Program-made: the position numbers and the translations under genes
In this document: positions 44,498-54,840 of the stretch, in pieces
Layout of the letters: the number at the start of each line of letters is the position of its first letter
How positions within the stretch are numbered: the stretch's first letter is position 1
Notes under the pieces: model-generated
The model's input: only the letters and a program-made list of their open reading frames with translations
Told to the model about the DNA's origin: nothing
The model's database searches: none
Source: Cryptomeria japonica
Lineage: Eukaryota; Streptophyta; Pinopsida; Cupressales; Cupressaceae
Assembly: GCF_030272615.1 (NCBI RefSeq)
Contig: NC_081409.1
Location: 872,875,927-872,939,926, forward strand
Direction of reading: 5' to 3'
Length of the DNA: 64,000 nucleotides

Positions 44498-45517
44498 TTA
44501 CCGTGGAGGATCCCCAACCAAAATGGAATAATGTGAGCCAGGTTGCTCACCATAAGGGTGATCTTCCAAGTTTCTTCCAACATTAGTGCTATGTAGGGGA
44601 GGATTTGTTCTATTTAATAGACCCCCAAATTTAAATGAAGACCAAACATTATCAGCACTTTCTTCATCATTCTCTGTCTGAGAATTGTATTCAACCGATG
44701 TAGATGTCATAGGAGCTCCCACTAAATGAGAGACCGGAGGTAGAGCGCTGGTAGTCGAATTCTGAAATAGAGACATAGGGACATAATTTGTCTCTGATTT
44801 ATTTGCATCTTGTAGTGCGGGAAAGGAGGTTTCATGGAAAACTACATCCCTGCTACGGACAATCTTTTTCTGAACTGGATCCCACAATCTGAAACCAAAC
44901 TGCTCTTCTCCATACCCCACAAAGATACATTTCAGCGACTTTGGATCCAATTTGGTTCGCTTTTCCTTGGGTATATGCAAGAAGGCTTCACATCCAAACA
45001 CATGAAGATGCGAGTACGAAATCCTCTTCCCTTGCCATTCCTCTTCCGGAATACCAAAATCCAATTTAGATGATGGACTTTGGTTGATTGAATACACTGT
45101 TGTGTTACACGCTTCTGCCCAAAATTCTTTGCCTAAATCTGCATTAGACAACATACATCATTCCTTTTCAAGAATTGTTCTATTCATCCTCTCAGCTGCA
45201 CCATTTTCTTGAGGAGTGAATGGAACAACCTTGATTCTTCTAATCCCATTATGTGAACAAAATTCCCCACCATTATCTGTTTGTAAACATTTAATCTTAT
45301 GCCCAATTTGATTTTCAACTAAAGCTTTGAAAATTTTAAATTTTGAAAAGACTTCAGATTTCCTAGAAAGCATATAAATCCATACTTTTCTTGTGCAATC
45401 ATCAAGAAATGATACAAAATAGTTAGCTCCTCCAATGGAGGTTACCTCGGTAGGCCCAAAAACATCTGAGTATACAAGCTCTAGCGGTGTTTTCTTTGTG
45501 TCACGTCCACCTTTCAA
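44498..45517 (-). pseudogene. Copia-2 integrase
   Basis: Pieces 45517-45158 and 45154-44498 in one frame, separated by a single TGA. The first has LELVYSDVFGP (first Asp), QTDNGGEF (second Asp) and PQENGAAERMNRTILEKE (Glu). The second has KEFWAEACNTTVYSINQSP, HVFGCEAFLHIPKEKRTKL and IFVGYGEEQFGFRLWDP. All catalytic residues are present; the stop right after the catalytic Glu region disables it. Confidence 0.9.
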
Positions 45518-45592
45518 AAAACTGACTCTCTTTTGTTTGCCATAGAGGCAATGTTCACAAAAGGCTAAGTCAATAAGCTTGAGGCCCGGTAG

Positions 45593-46285
45593 CTAATTTC
45601 TTGTATGCGTAACATGGAGACCTTTCTTGCTAATGTGCCCAAGTCTTTGATGCCAAAGACCTGCTTTGCTGTCCTCAATCACCATTGCAGCTCCCACTTC
45701 ACCTTGAGTCTTAAAAATGTATAGGCTTCCCACTTTGTTACCATTTGTAATCATCATGGTACCATGTGTTACTTTCCATGTATCCGGGAGAAAATTAACA
45801 TTAAGACCTTGACCAAAGGCCTGTCCACCGGATATCAAATTCCGCTTCAAGTTTGGGACATGGCGAACATCTTTGAGCAGCCATGTTTTACCACCTTCTA
45901 ATGGCAGCAATACATCCCCTTTGCCTGTAATTTCACAAGCTTTAATATCTCCTAAGAAAATACTGCCAAAATGACCTTCATTGTAGTTGATGAATGCTTC
46001 AAGACATGAGGTAGCATGATAGGAGCCACTAGAATCAAGCACCCATGAATTCGGAGTAGTATCAGTTGTTGAAAGGATTAAAACAATATCATCTTTATCA
46101 TAACCTGTATTTGCTTCGCTGTCTCGCACTCTCTCGTGTGCTCTTTTGAAATTTTTGCAATCCTTTTTCACATGACCAGCTTTGCCACAAAACCAACATT
46201 CACCATTTCTATTTCTAGACTTTGATCTCTTGTATGCGTAACATGGATACCTTTCTTGATAATGTGCCCAAGTCTTTGATGCCAA
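45593..46285 (-). pseudogene. Copia-2 second copy of the zinc-knuckle/protease/gag-pre-integrase segment
   Basis: 230 open codons. A CCHC knuckle (CWFCGKAGHVKKDC) is followed by a protease whose active site reads LDSSGSYHATS in place of LDSGASYHATS, then LWHQRLGHISKKGLHV. It duplicates 46231-46860 at a 629-bp spacing and overlaps the upstream frame by 118 bp in another frame, because 629 is not a multiple of three. Confidence 0.9.
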
Positions 46286-46860
46286 AGATCTGCTTTGCTG
46301 TCCTCAATCACCATTACAGCTCCTACTTCACCATGAGTCTTAAAAATGTATAGGCTTCCCACTTTGTTACCATTTGTAATCATCATGGTACCATGTGTTA
46401 CTTTCCATGTATCCGGGAGAAAATTAACATTAAGACCTTGACCAAAGAGCTGTCCAACGGATATCAAATTCCACTCCAATTTTGGGACATGGCGAACATC
46501 TTTGAGCAGCCATGTTTTACCACCTTCTAATGGCAGCAATACATCCCCTTTGCCTATAATTTCACAAGCTTTGTTATCTCCTAAGAAAATATTGCCAAAA
46601 TGACCTTCATGGTAGTTGATGAACGCTTCAAGACATGAGGTAGCATGATAGGAGGCACCGGAATCAAGCACCCATGAATTCGGAGTAGTGTCAGTTGTTG
46701 AAAGGATTAAAACACTATCATCTTTATCATAAACTATATTTGCTTCGCTATCCTGCACTCTCTCTTGTGCTCTTTTGAAATTATTTCCGCCTCTATTATG
46801 ACTTCTACCTCTATTATCGGTGCTGACCACCGTTAAGGCTTCACCGGATGAAGGTTCATC
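45602..46860. repeat. Tandem duplication of 629 bp inside Copia-2
   Basis: TGTATGCGTAACATGGA occurs at 45602 and 46231, and the copies match closely to about 46150/46780, where the zinc-knuckle DNA is present only in the left copy. Confidence 0.93.
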
Positions 46861-47370
46861 ATACTTTCTTCTCAAATCCTCACTGAGAAGAGTAGCTGCT
46901 ACATCATTAAAAAGTAACTTATTTTTACCGGATATAGATGTGCTAACTGCTATTACAACACCATCCCATCTACTTGGTAAAGAACACAATAATAAAATAG
47001 CCTTTCTTTCATCATCTTGTGTCATCCCCACCAAAGTCGCTTGACTAATCAATGTATTGAATTCATTGATGTGGTTTGCCATAGCACAACCTTCCTTCAT
47101 TTTCAGTTTGTACAAGTGTTTCATAATAAAAACTTTATTTGCAGTCGAAGCCATTTCATACATGGCTGAGAGTCTATCCCATCCTTCTTTTGTTGTTGCA
47201 TCACCCGTGACGTTGAAGAGAACATTATTGGACAGCGAGAAAAAAATTGTCGCTCTCGCCTTCTTGTCCAATTTTTCCCAATCTTCGTCAGCCATCCCAG
47301 CTAGTTTCTTTGCTTTCCCTTCAAGTGTGAGTGAAAGGTCTTGCTTTATCAGCAAAGACTCCATCTGCAA
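46168..47370 (-). pseudogene. Copia-2 gag and first protease copy
   Basis: 400 open codons. The first ~200 are a copia gag (UBN2-type: ATIFFSLSNNVLFNV, LYKLKMKEGCAMANHINEF, LLCSLPSRWDGVV). It passes straight from GRSHNRGGNNFKRAQERV into the protease with an intact LDSGASYHATS, so its zinc knuckle has been lost, then gag-pre-integrase LWHQRLGHIIKKGIHV. The last 40 codons run into the second copy in the wrong frame. Confidence 0.9.
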
Positions 47371-47471
47371 TTTCCATAATCGGAAGCTCTAACTGGAGAA
47401 CTTCTCTATCTTCGATTCTTCCATGATTCTGAAAATTCAAATACCAAAATCTAAACAGTGATCTAACCTCG

Positions 47472-47483
47472 CTTTGATACCAA
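47472..47483 (-). other. Primer-binding site of Copia-2
   Basis: Minus strand TGGTATCAAAGC two bases after the LTR, the same tRNA-Met-type site as Copia-1. Confidence 0.87.
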
Positions 47484-47485
47484 TA

Positions 47486-47785
47486 TTTAGGATGAAGAAT
47501 CGAATTGAAAACAATAGATAAACAAAATTAACAACACACAACAATAAACAATGGGACACATAGATTTATTGTGGTTCAGCAATTGCCTACGTCCACACTT
47601 GAAGTAGGGGAACCAATTTATTATTCACCAATCTGGTTTACATATACACAGCTGCAACTAGCTCTGGCAATCAACTTTAGAAAATGAATTACAATCAGCT
47701 CTTAAAGAGCTTGCAAGAAGAATATGAATAGCCAAGAGTTTTGGCGGCAACAAGGAACGAGTCCGTTGGACTTCAACTTCCAACA
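47486..47785 (-). mobile_element. 5' LTR of Copia-2
   Basis: About 300 bp. The outer end is CCAACA (minus start TGTTGG). The inner CA is decayed: plus reads ATTTAGG where the other LTR has TGTTAGG. Confidence 0.9.
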
Positions 47786-48119
47786 AAATAAAGCTTGTTG
47801 CGGACTAGCTGCGTTGAATGTTTATGCCTCCATATTTTTACTAGAATGAAGAAGCATAATACAAATACGATAGTTCCAACAACAGATACTATTTTCTTCA
47901 GTAGGGAATGTTTTTCCTTGGTTGGATTTGGGCATGCAAGCAATGAATATTTTTTTGGGCTGCATAGGCCAGGCTTCCCCACAAAAAATGCTACAACAGT
48001 TCTATTTGGAAACAACCCTACATCTAGAATCTGCCCTGATAAATTATTGAAAGAAAGATCCATCTGTTGGACATTTTTTTATTTGGAGAATGAATCTCGT
48101 ATCGGACCTACAAAGGCAG
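47786..48119 (-). pseudogene. RLK-B transmembrane and last-LRR fragment
   Basis: Minus frame 48063-47773 has MDLSFNNLSGQI, the post-LRR Cys pair (GLCSPKKYSLLACPNP) and a membrane segment (IVSVVGTIVFVLCFFILV). It corresponds to RLK-C residues near 545-625. At 48119 the similarity jumps from the last LRR directly to the 5'-upstream sequence of the family (GGAGGAGGAATAAATAGAT, also at 53979), so signal peptide and nearly all LRRs are deleted. Confidence 0.88.
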
Positions 48120-48460
48120 GGGAAGCGCACAAGGAAATTGAAGAGAAAAGAGTGAAATGGAGGAGGAATAAATAGATGAGGGAAATTGGTTCCTAAATAT
48201 TACTGTGGAGCCCGCCTTGTTATGCATTTCCATGTGGATTGATTTTAAATTTAATCTGAGTTGAATTGTAAAAATTATTTTTATTGTTTTAAATGGAAAG
48301 TGAAGGAGTAGATACCCTCTACCTAAGCATTAGTTATGTCATTTCGTTATGGACCATCTAAGTTACCCTCCCCTAAATTATTGTTTAATAAATATTTAAT
48401 TCTTCGATATTTTTTCTTTTGTGAATAAATAGCATATCATAATAAAGATGATTCCCTAAA
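48120..48460 (-). other. Upstream flank of RLK-B, duplicated with RLK-C
   Basis: Matches 53975-54280 upstream of RLK-C (TGGAGGAGGAATAAATAGA; TTGATTTTAAA; GGACCATCTAA). The duplication that made these genes therefore included their promoters. Confidence 0.75.
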
Positions 48461-50640
48461 AATTATATTAAATTTAAAGTTAATTTTACTTTATTTCTAA
48501 AGATTTAATATTGAATAATATTTTCTTATTTTTTTAAGTGTTTAATTAAAAAATATTTATTTTAAAAAGATGTTTATTTATTTTTTTAATGGTGACATTT
48601 TATATTTAGTGAAAAAAATATATTAAATTAAATAAAAGCACTTTAAGTTTTAAAGAAGAAATTATTAATATCAAAAGAAAATACTTTTTATATCTAATTA
48701 ATATATTTAATTTAATTTTTTTCACTTTTGTAGTGTGATATTACAGTAAATGAATGAATAAATGTATTAGTTTTCCAAATTAAAATAAAACTAAAATGTT
48801 TGAAACATTAAACAAAAGAAATATCTCCATATTAATAAGTATTTCTTTTATATTGTCATATATTTTAAATTTATATTTTTAAAGTTGACAATTTTTTTGA
48901 CACCTAATTTTGAATTCAAAACCTTAAATTTGATCAACTAGCTCACTTTATGCTAAACTAGACTAACAATCTACATTCTTTCTCCTACTTGTTTCCCATA
49001 ATCAACAAGAGTTAAAATAATTTTTTATATGGAAATAGAATAAGTTTGATCCAAAATATCTTGAACAAAAAAAATATATCCAACGAAAAAACTTTATAAT
49101 TCTAATTTTAATAATAAAATATAATAAAATTATAGTATAATATTTGGAAGACTAATTCTAAACAAGCATTTTTTTATTTTTTTAAACTTTGTTACTTTTC
49201 TTAAAATCTACATGCATATTTTTTAAGTTTACAAATTAGAAAAATTATTTTTCTTATCAACCATTGGACAATATAGCTGCATACTTCAATGATTTACCCA
49301 TAACTAAGAGTGTCTATATTTTTTTATTTTTTAATTAAAAATACCATCCTCAATTTTTTAATTATAATTCAATTATTATAATAATATCATCATAAGATTA
49401 ATATCAATATTTACATTATATTGTTAAATAATAAATATATTAATAATTATATTTAATTAAAAAATAAATTATTAATTGTTATAAATATTAAAATAATATG
49501 TTAATTAAATTATAATCTCCATTACATATTAATTATTATGAAATTAAAAAAAATAAAATTATTTGATATAGTGAACGATAATTAATTTTTCAGCACAAAT
49601 TTCTTACAATAATATAAATAAAATTAATTATAAATTATAAGTTATCAACTCTTTTTCATTATTCTTTATAAATACTAACATGGAAATGTTGAAATAATTG
49701 TTCAACTAAAAATCATATTTATATTAAAAAATATTTCTTCTTAATATTATCGAACTCAGTCGCAGTAAGGAACTTGTAAAATGTCTTATTTCAGAATCTA
49801 TTATCTTTCATTGTCTCTGAAAATTAAATTTGGTGCTTTTGAATTGAAAGGCAGCAAGGTAAATGTTGTTTGTTTTGATAATTGATTTTGCTGTTTGTAT
49901 ATGCTGGTGTTGTGGAGGATGTACTTGGAAGAAGAATGTCAGACATATATTTATGGAATTGATAAGTTTTAATGCATTCTAATGGAAACAAATATATATT
50001 TAAATGGACTGGAAAACTCAATTTCCCCATGGTGTCCCTTAGTTTTTGATTGCTAAGATCTGTCCCCTTTGATACTTTTAGTTTTTGATTACTAAGATCA
50101 ATCTGAGCGTAGATTTAAATGCGGATCTCAAGTTTGGGATACTTGCAGAGGTTCATATCATCTAGAGGTTTTAGATAAACAATATCCATGATTTTTCAAT
50201 CGCTTATTTAATTTCCAATATCAACATTGTTATAGCCAATTAATGTCACTGGTGTTGAGACTCAAAACCAGTTAAGACCATGCTAGAAAAATATGGGATT
50301 CACCAGTCTTCTTTCATGCCGAATCATATACAAACTACAAAGTCGCAATCTCTACTAAGTTTTATACAAACTACAAAGTCACAATCTCTACTAAATTTTA
50401 TTATACCAATTAAAATGTGCAACATACATGTTTAACATCAGCCTTGGATTAAATCTGGTTTAATTTATATGCCCTAAACTTGTCTATCTGTTAGATCTAG
50501 CACTATTCCATCAACATTTGGCAGGGACTCCTGCTGCATCGCAGCACTTGTTATAATTTAGGTTTCGTTGGCCTCATTTTTTTGAGCTTGGAAAACAATT
50601 CTTAAACTTTAGCACACTATGAAAGGAAGTGTTACAAATA
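48461..50640. other. AT-rich intergenic DNA, nothing recognised
   Basis: Very AT-rich with long TAATTATAAT-type stretches. A short direct repeat TTAGTTTTTGATT(G/A)CTAAGATC occurs at 50039 and 50078. No gene is supported. Confidence 0.5.
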
Positions 50641-50871
50641 GCAACAATACTTTATATAATTTTCATTTTTTCAATAAGTATGTATTGACAACATACTTTC
50701 TTAAACTACTTTAAAGAAAACACATGAATTGGAACAACTTACAAGCTGATAGAACTACAGTTTAACCTGAGGCTGATTTGATTGGAAAGAATACTATAGC
50801 TTGTCCTCGAAGACAAACTTGAAACTATCAAACATAAAGGACTAAAACTTTCTAATGGAAGTTATAAACAT

Positions 50872-53800
50872 CTAAAATGTAGAACTTTGACTATCAGATG
50901 CCTGTGCTCCTGTGGGATTGGCATTGCGCAGCAGGTCTGATATGGAAGATGTTAAATTGGAAGCAGCTGCACCTCCCATCAAAGATGTCTTAAGGTTCTC
51001 CAAGGCATTGGCTACATCTCTCATGGTAGGTCGCTCTCTTGGCGATTCAGCAGTGCAAAGCAAACCAACATTAATAAAAGAAAGAAGACATCTATTGTCT
51101 TCCATGTTTTCATTCACATCTTTCAACAGCTCACTATCAACAATATCTGCCAATCTGTCTGGAAAAGCCAATTTCACCCACTTTTGTAAGTTCATGTCTC
51201 CTACAAACATATCATCACTTGGCCTCTTCCTTGTAACCATCTCTAATATCAGAATTCCATAACTATAAACATCTCCCTTGGTAGAAACACTCCCACCCGA
51301 TCCATATTCTGCAATTAATTTTATTCATGAAACTATTAAAAAGCTTTAATAAATTGATGAATGATAATATCAATATAAAGATAACTCAAAAATGTTACCT
51401 GGAGCAATATAGCCAATGGATCCTTTGAGTGCAAATGTTGTTGTACTCAGTGAATCTACAGAATTTGTAGTAGTTAAACGGGATATACCAAAATCGGTGA
51501 CGAGAGCTGTCATGTTGGCATCCAGGAGCACATTGCCAGGTTTTAAATCACAGTGCACAATTTGTAGAGGACAGTCATGATGTAAATATTCAATGCCATG
51601 GGCTACATCTACAGCAATGCTCAAACACTCGCTCAATCCCAACTTACAAAAGTCCTCATCATCTCTATCAGGGTTCAAATGTCTTTCCAAGCTCCCATTA
51701 GATGCAAACTGAAGAACCAAACCCTTCAAATCAGGGTAGAAAAATGCACTTATGATTTTGATGAGGTTACGGTGCCGAATCCTCCCTAACAATTTGCATT
51801 CTCTCTTAAAACTCTTAAGAGCTTCTTCATTTTGAAAATTAAGTGTCTTGATAGCAATGATCTTACCATCCCTCAAGATGCCCTTGTACACGGATCCATA
51901 GTTACCCACTCCAAGCAAGTTTGACTCATCAAATCTGGATGTTGCAATTACAAGATCTTGATAAGAAAATTTTGGATAGCCGAGCCTTGTAAAAATAAAG
52001 CTCGAGGGACGGAGGAACTTTCTTGAAAATTTATGCATCCACAGAATTCCTATAATGATAATGCACAATACAAATCCAATGCTTCCAACAACTGATATGA
52101 CTATTTTTTTAAGCAGGGAATGCTTTTTGCGTGTCTGATTTGGGCATGGAGGCAATGAATAATTTTTTGGGCCACATATGCCAGGGTTTCCTATAAACAA
52201 TGTTATAACAGTTCTTTTTGGAAACAACCCTGCTTCAGGAATCTGCCCTGACAGATTATTGAAAGAAAGGTCCATTTCTTGGAGATTTTTTAGTTTGGAG
52301 AGTGAATCAGGTATTGGACCTACAAAGGCGTTGTGGGACAGATTTAGATATTCTAATCCTATGCAGTCTCCTAGAGAAATTGGAATGACACCAGTTAGTC
52401 GATTTCCAGATATATCTATGGCTTGAGCCAGTAGAATTTTACTCATCTCCTGTGGCAATGACCCTTCCAGAGAATTCCATGAAAGATTGAGGTAGAATTG
52501 CAGATTTTTGAGGTTGGCAATGACTTCACCAGGTATCCTCCCCACTAGTTTATTGTGAGATAAGTCAAGGAGCTCCAACTTCTGACATCCCTCCAAACTA
52601 ACAGGAATATTCCCTGATAACTTGTTGTGCTGAAGTGAAAGACGTCTTAGCTGCTGAGAGTTACAAAGAGAGTCTGGTATTTTTCCAGATAACTGGTTCT
52701 GACTAAGAGCTAAGAGTCCGAGATGCTGCATTTGACCTATCTCATTTGGAATGCTTCCTTCTAATTTGTTCCTATGCAAATACAATCTTTCCAACTCACG
52801 GAATCTTTTAATTCCAGTTGGAATACTGCCCCGGAAAAAATTATTGTCTAAATCTAAGTAAGTTAAGTTTGTCAGATTAACAATCTGTTGTGGTATGCTT
52901 CCGCTTATCATATTGACTTGTAAAGCCAAGTAATTGAGATTGGAAGACAGTTCGCCTATGGAAGGGGGCAATGTCCCAGTGAAATGATTATGTCCTATAA
53001 CTATTTCTTGCAAGTGGGAGCAATTTGTGAGAGCAGTGAGAAAGGCCAATGTGTTAGTGCTGTCACTAACAAGTTGATTGGTGTGTAGATAAAGCTGGGT
53101 AAGAAGGTTCAACTTACCCAGCTCCATTGGAACCGTTCCACGGAGTTGGTTTGAATTTAATACAAGTAATCGGAGACTGGAACAATTTCCCAAGGAGTTT
53201 GGTATGTTTCCACTGAGCTGATTTCCCCACAAACTAAGAGACGTTAGGTCAGTGAACAGTCCTAATTCAGGAGGAATGGAGCCATAGAGCTCATTATGGC
53301 CCAAATGTAATACAACTAAGGCAGAAAGGTTTTTGAAAGAGCTGGGAATGGTACCCGTGAGAGTGTTAACGCCCAAGTAGAGGTACTTCAAACTTGTGAG
53401 AAGACTGAGCTCAGGCGGAATTCTGCCATGCAGTTGGTTATGGGAGAGTGCCAGATGATACAAACTGCGGCAAGCGGAGAGAGCGGGCGGAATGGTTCCT
53501 TGTAATTGATTGTTGTCCAGCCTGAGTATCCATAGATTTAGGAGTTGGCCGAGTTGAGGTGGAATTGTACCAGTGAGGTGATTTTGGGAGAGATCAAGGG
53601 ATCGAAGGGAGGAGAGATTCCCAAGCACAGGAGAAATGGTGCCGTATAAACTCATTTGGGTTAAACTGATGGCTTGGACAAAGTGAGAAGAGGAGTGACA
53701 AGTAACACCAGTCCAGTTGCACAAGGGGTGAGTGGGAGTCCAATCGGGCAGAGATGTGCTGTGTTTGGAAATGGCGGCTTTGAATCGCAACAGCAATTCT

Positions 53801-53895
53801 TGTTGTTGATGATGAGAGAGATCGTTGAGAGAATGAGGAAGAGTGGAGATTAAAAATATTGAAAGCAATAAAAGTAACAACAAAAGAGCAGCCAT
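50872..53895 (-). CDS. RLK-C: LRR receptor-like protein kinase (non-RD, LRR-XII-like)
   Basis: Two exons: 53895-51399 and 51308-50872, with a 90-bp GT-AG intron (51398-51309) that splits the Ala-Pro-Glu motif; together 978 codons, 977 aa. I start at ATG 53895 because it opens a clear signal peptide (MAALLLLLLLLSIFLIST); an in-frame ATG 20 codons upstream would bury it. Domains: LRR N-terminal cap with CNWTGVTC, about 20 LRRs, post-LRR Cys pair, membrane segment about 598-620, then kinase with LGVGNYGSVYKG, Lys683, HCD 781-783 and DFG from Asp801. HCD in place of HRD makes it a non-RD kinase, as in FLS2, EFR and Xa21. Likely role: plasma-membrane recognition of a microbial or self peptide; the ligand cannot be told. 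All key residues are intact, unlike its four relatives here. Confidence 0.95.
51309..51398 (-). other. RLK-C intron, 90 bp
   Basis: Donor CCAG|GTAACA, acceptor AATTGCAG|AATATGG. Joining restores the kinase frame across IAPEYGSGG. The same intron, 84 bp, is at 41224-41307 in RLK-B, and a decayed copy is in RLK-A. Confidence 0.93.
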
Positions 53896-54840
53896 GCTCG
53901 ACCAAACTACTCTAAGGACGAAAACACACAAACTACTCTGAGGAGGAAAACACACAAGGCAATAGAATAGAATAGAATGGAGGAGGAATAAATAGATTTA
54001 GGGAAATCGGTGCCCGTTATTTCAGGGGACTATCTAACCCTTTTCAAAGTATTATTTTTTAAAATATATTACAATTCTAAAATTAATTTGAAGCCCTTTG
54101 TGTTCATTTCCGTGTCGGTTGATTTTAAAATTAATTTGAATTGAATTGTAAAAATTAATTTCATTATTTTACACGGATGGTAAATGAGTGGATGCAAGCA
54201 TTATGTCACCTCGTGTAGGACCATCTAATTTAGCCCTTCTTAAATTATTATTTAATAAGATATTTTAATATTTTGAATTATGTTTTTTAAATTATTTTCC
54301 TCATGATGAATATGATTTCTCAATAATTATATAAAAATTTAAGTTAATTTTTTCTTATTTTTAGAAAGTTAATATTGGATAATATTTTTATAAAAAAGTA
54401 TTTATTAATTTTTATAGTGTTAAATAAAAAGTATTTACTTTTAAAAAATGTTTATATGTTTTTATGGTGATATTTAATAAAATGAAAAATATCTATTATA
54501 TTAAATATAACTATTTTAATTTTAAGTGAAAATTTAATTAATTTTAAGAGAAAATATTTTCCATATCAAATAAATGTATTTAATAATTCTCTTGGTTATT
54601 GTTTGTTTGTTTTCCTTCATGTTTGTTTTCCTTTATTAAACTAAGTAAATTATGAAATAAAATAAATATGTTAGTTTCAATTTTTTTTTTTTTTTTTTTT
54701 TCAGTTAAAATGAAATTAAAAAAATTGAAACATTAAACAAAAAGATCATCTTCAAATTAAAAAGTATTATTTGTATATTATTATATATTTAAATTTTTAT
54801 TTTATTTTTTCTTTTGGCAAAACACCTAAGAATATACTTT
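53896..54840 (-). other. Upstream region of RLK-C
   Basis: Contains repeated AATAGAATAGAAT (53960) and GGAGGAGGAATAAATAGAT (53979), shared with RLK-B. No clear TATA box. Further upstream it is AT-rich with a T20 run near 54686. Promoter assignment is by position only. Confidence 0.5.

Larger units (their letters stand above)
41907..47785 (-). mobile_element. Copia-2: Ty1/copia retrotransposon inside RLK-B
   Basis: 5,879 bp between AAATA duplications, with LTRs of about 300 bp (41907-42207 and 47486-47785). In minus order: LTR, primer site, gag, protease, integrase, RT, RNase H, polypurine tract, LTR. I count roughly 16-18 LTR differences (about 5-6%), so it is younger than Copia-1 but older than Gypsy-2. 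A 629-bp internal tandem duplication and several stops make it inactive. Confidence 0.95.

Noticed and set aside
44004-44583. Host gene captured in Copia-2
   Set aside because: Several overlapping frames are equally open in the GC-rich patch and one just shadows the integrase C-terminus; composition, not a defined protein. Kept only as a finding about the patch.
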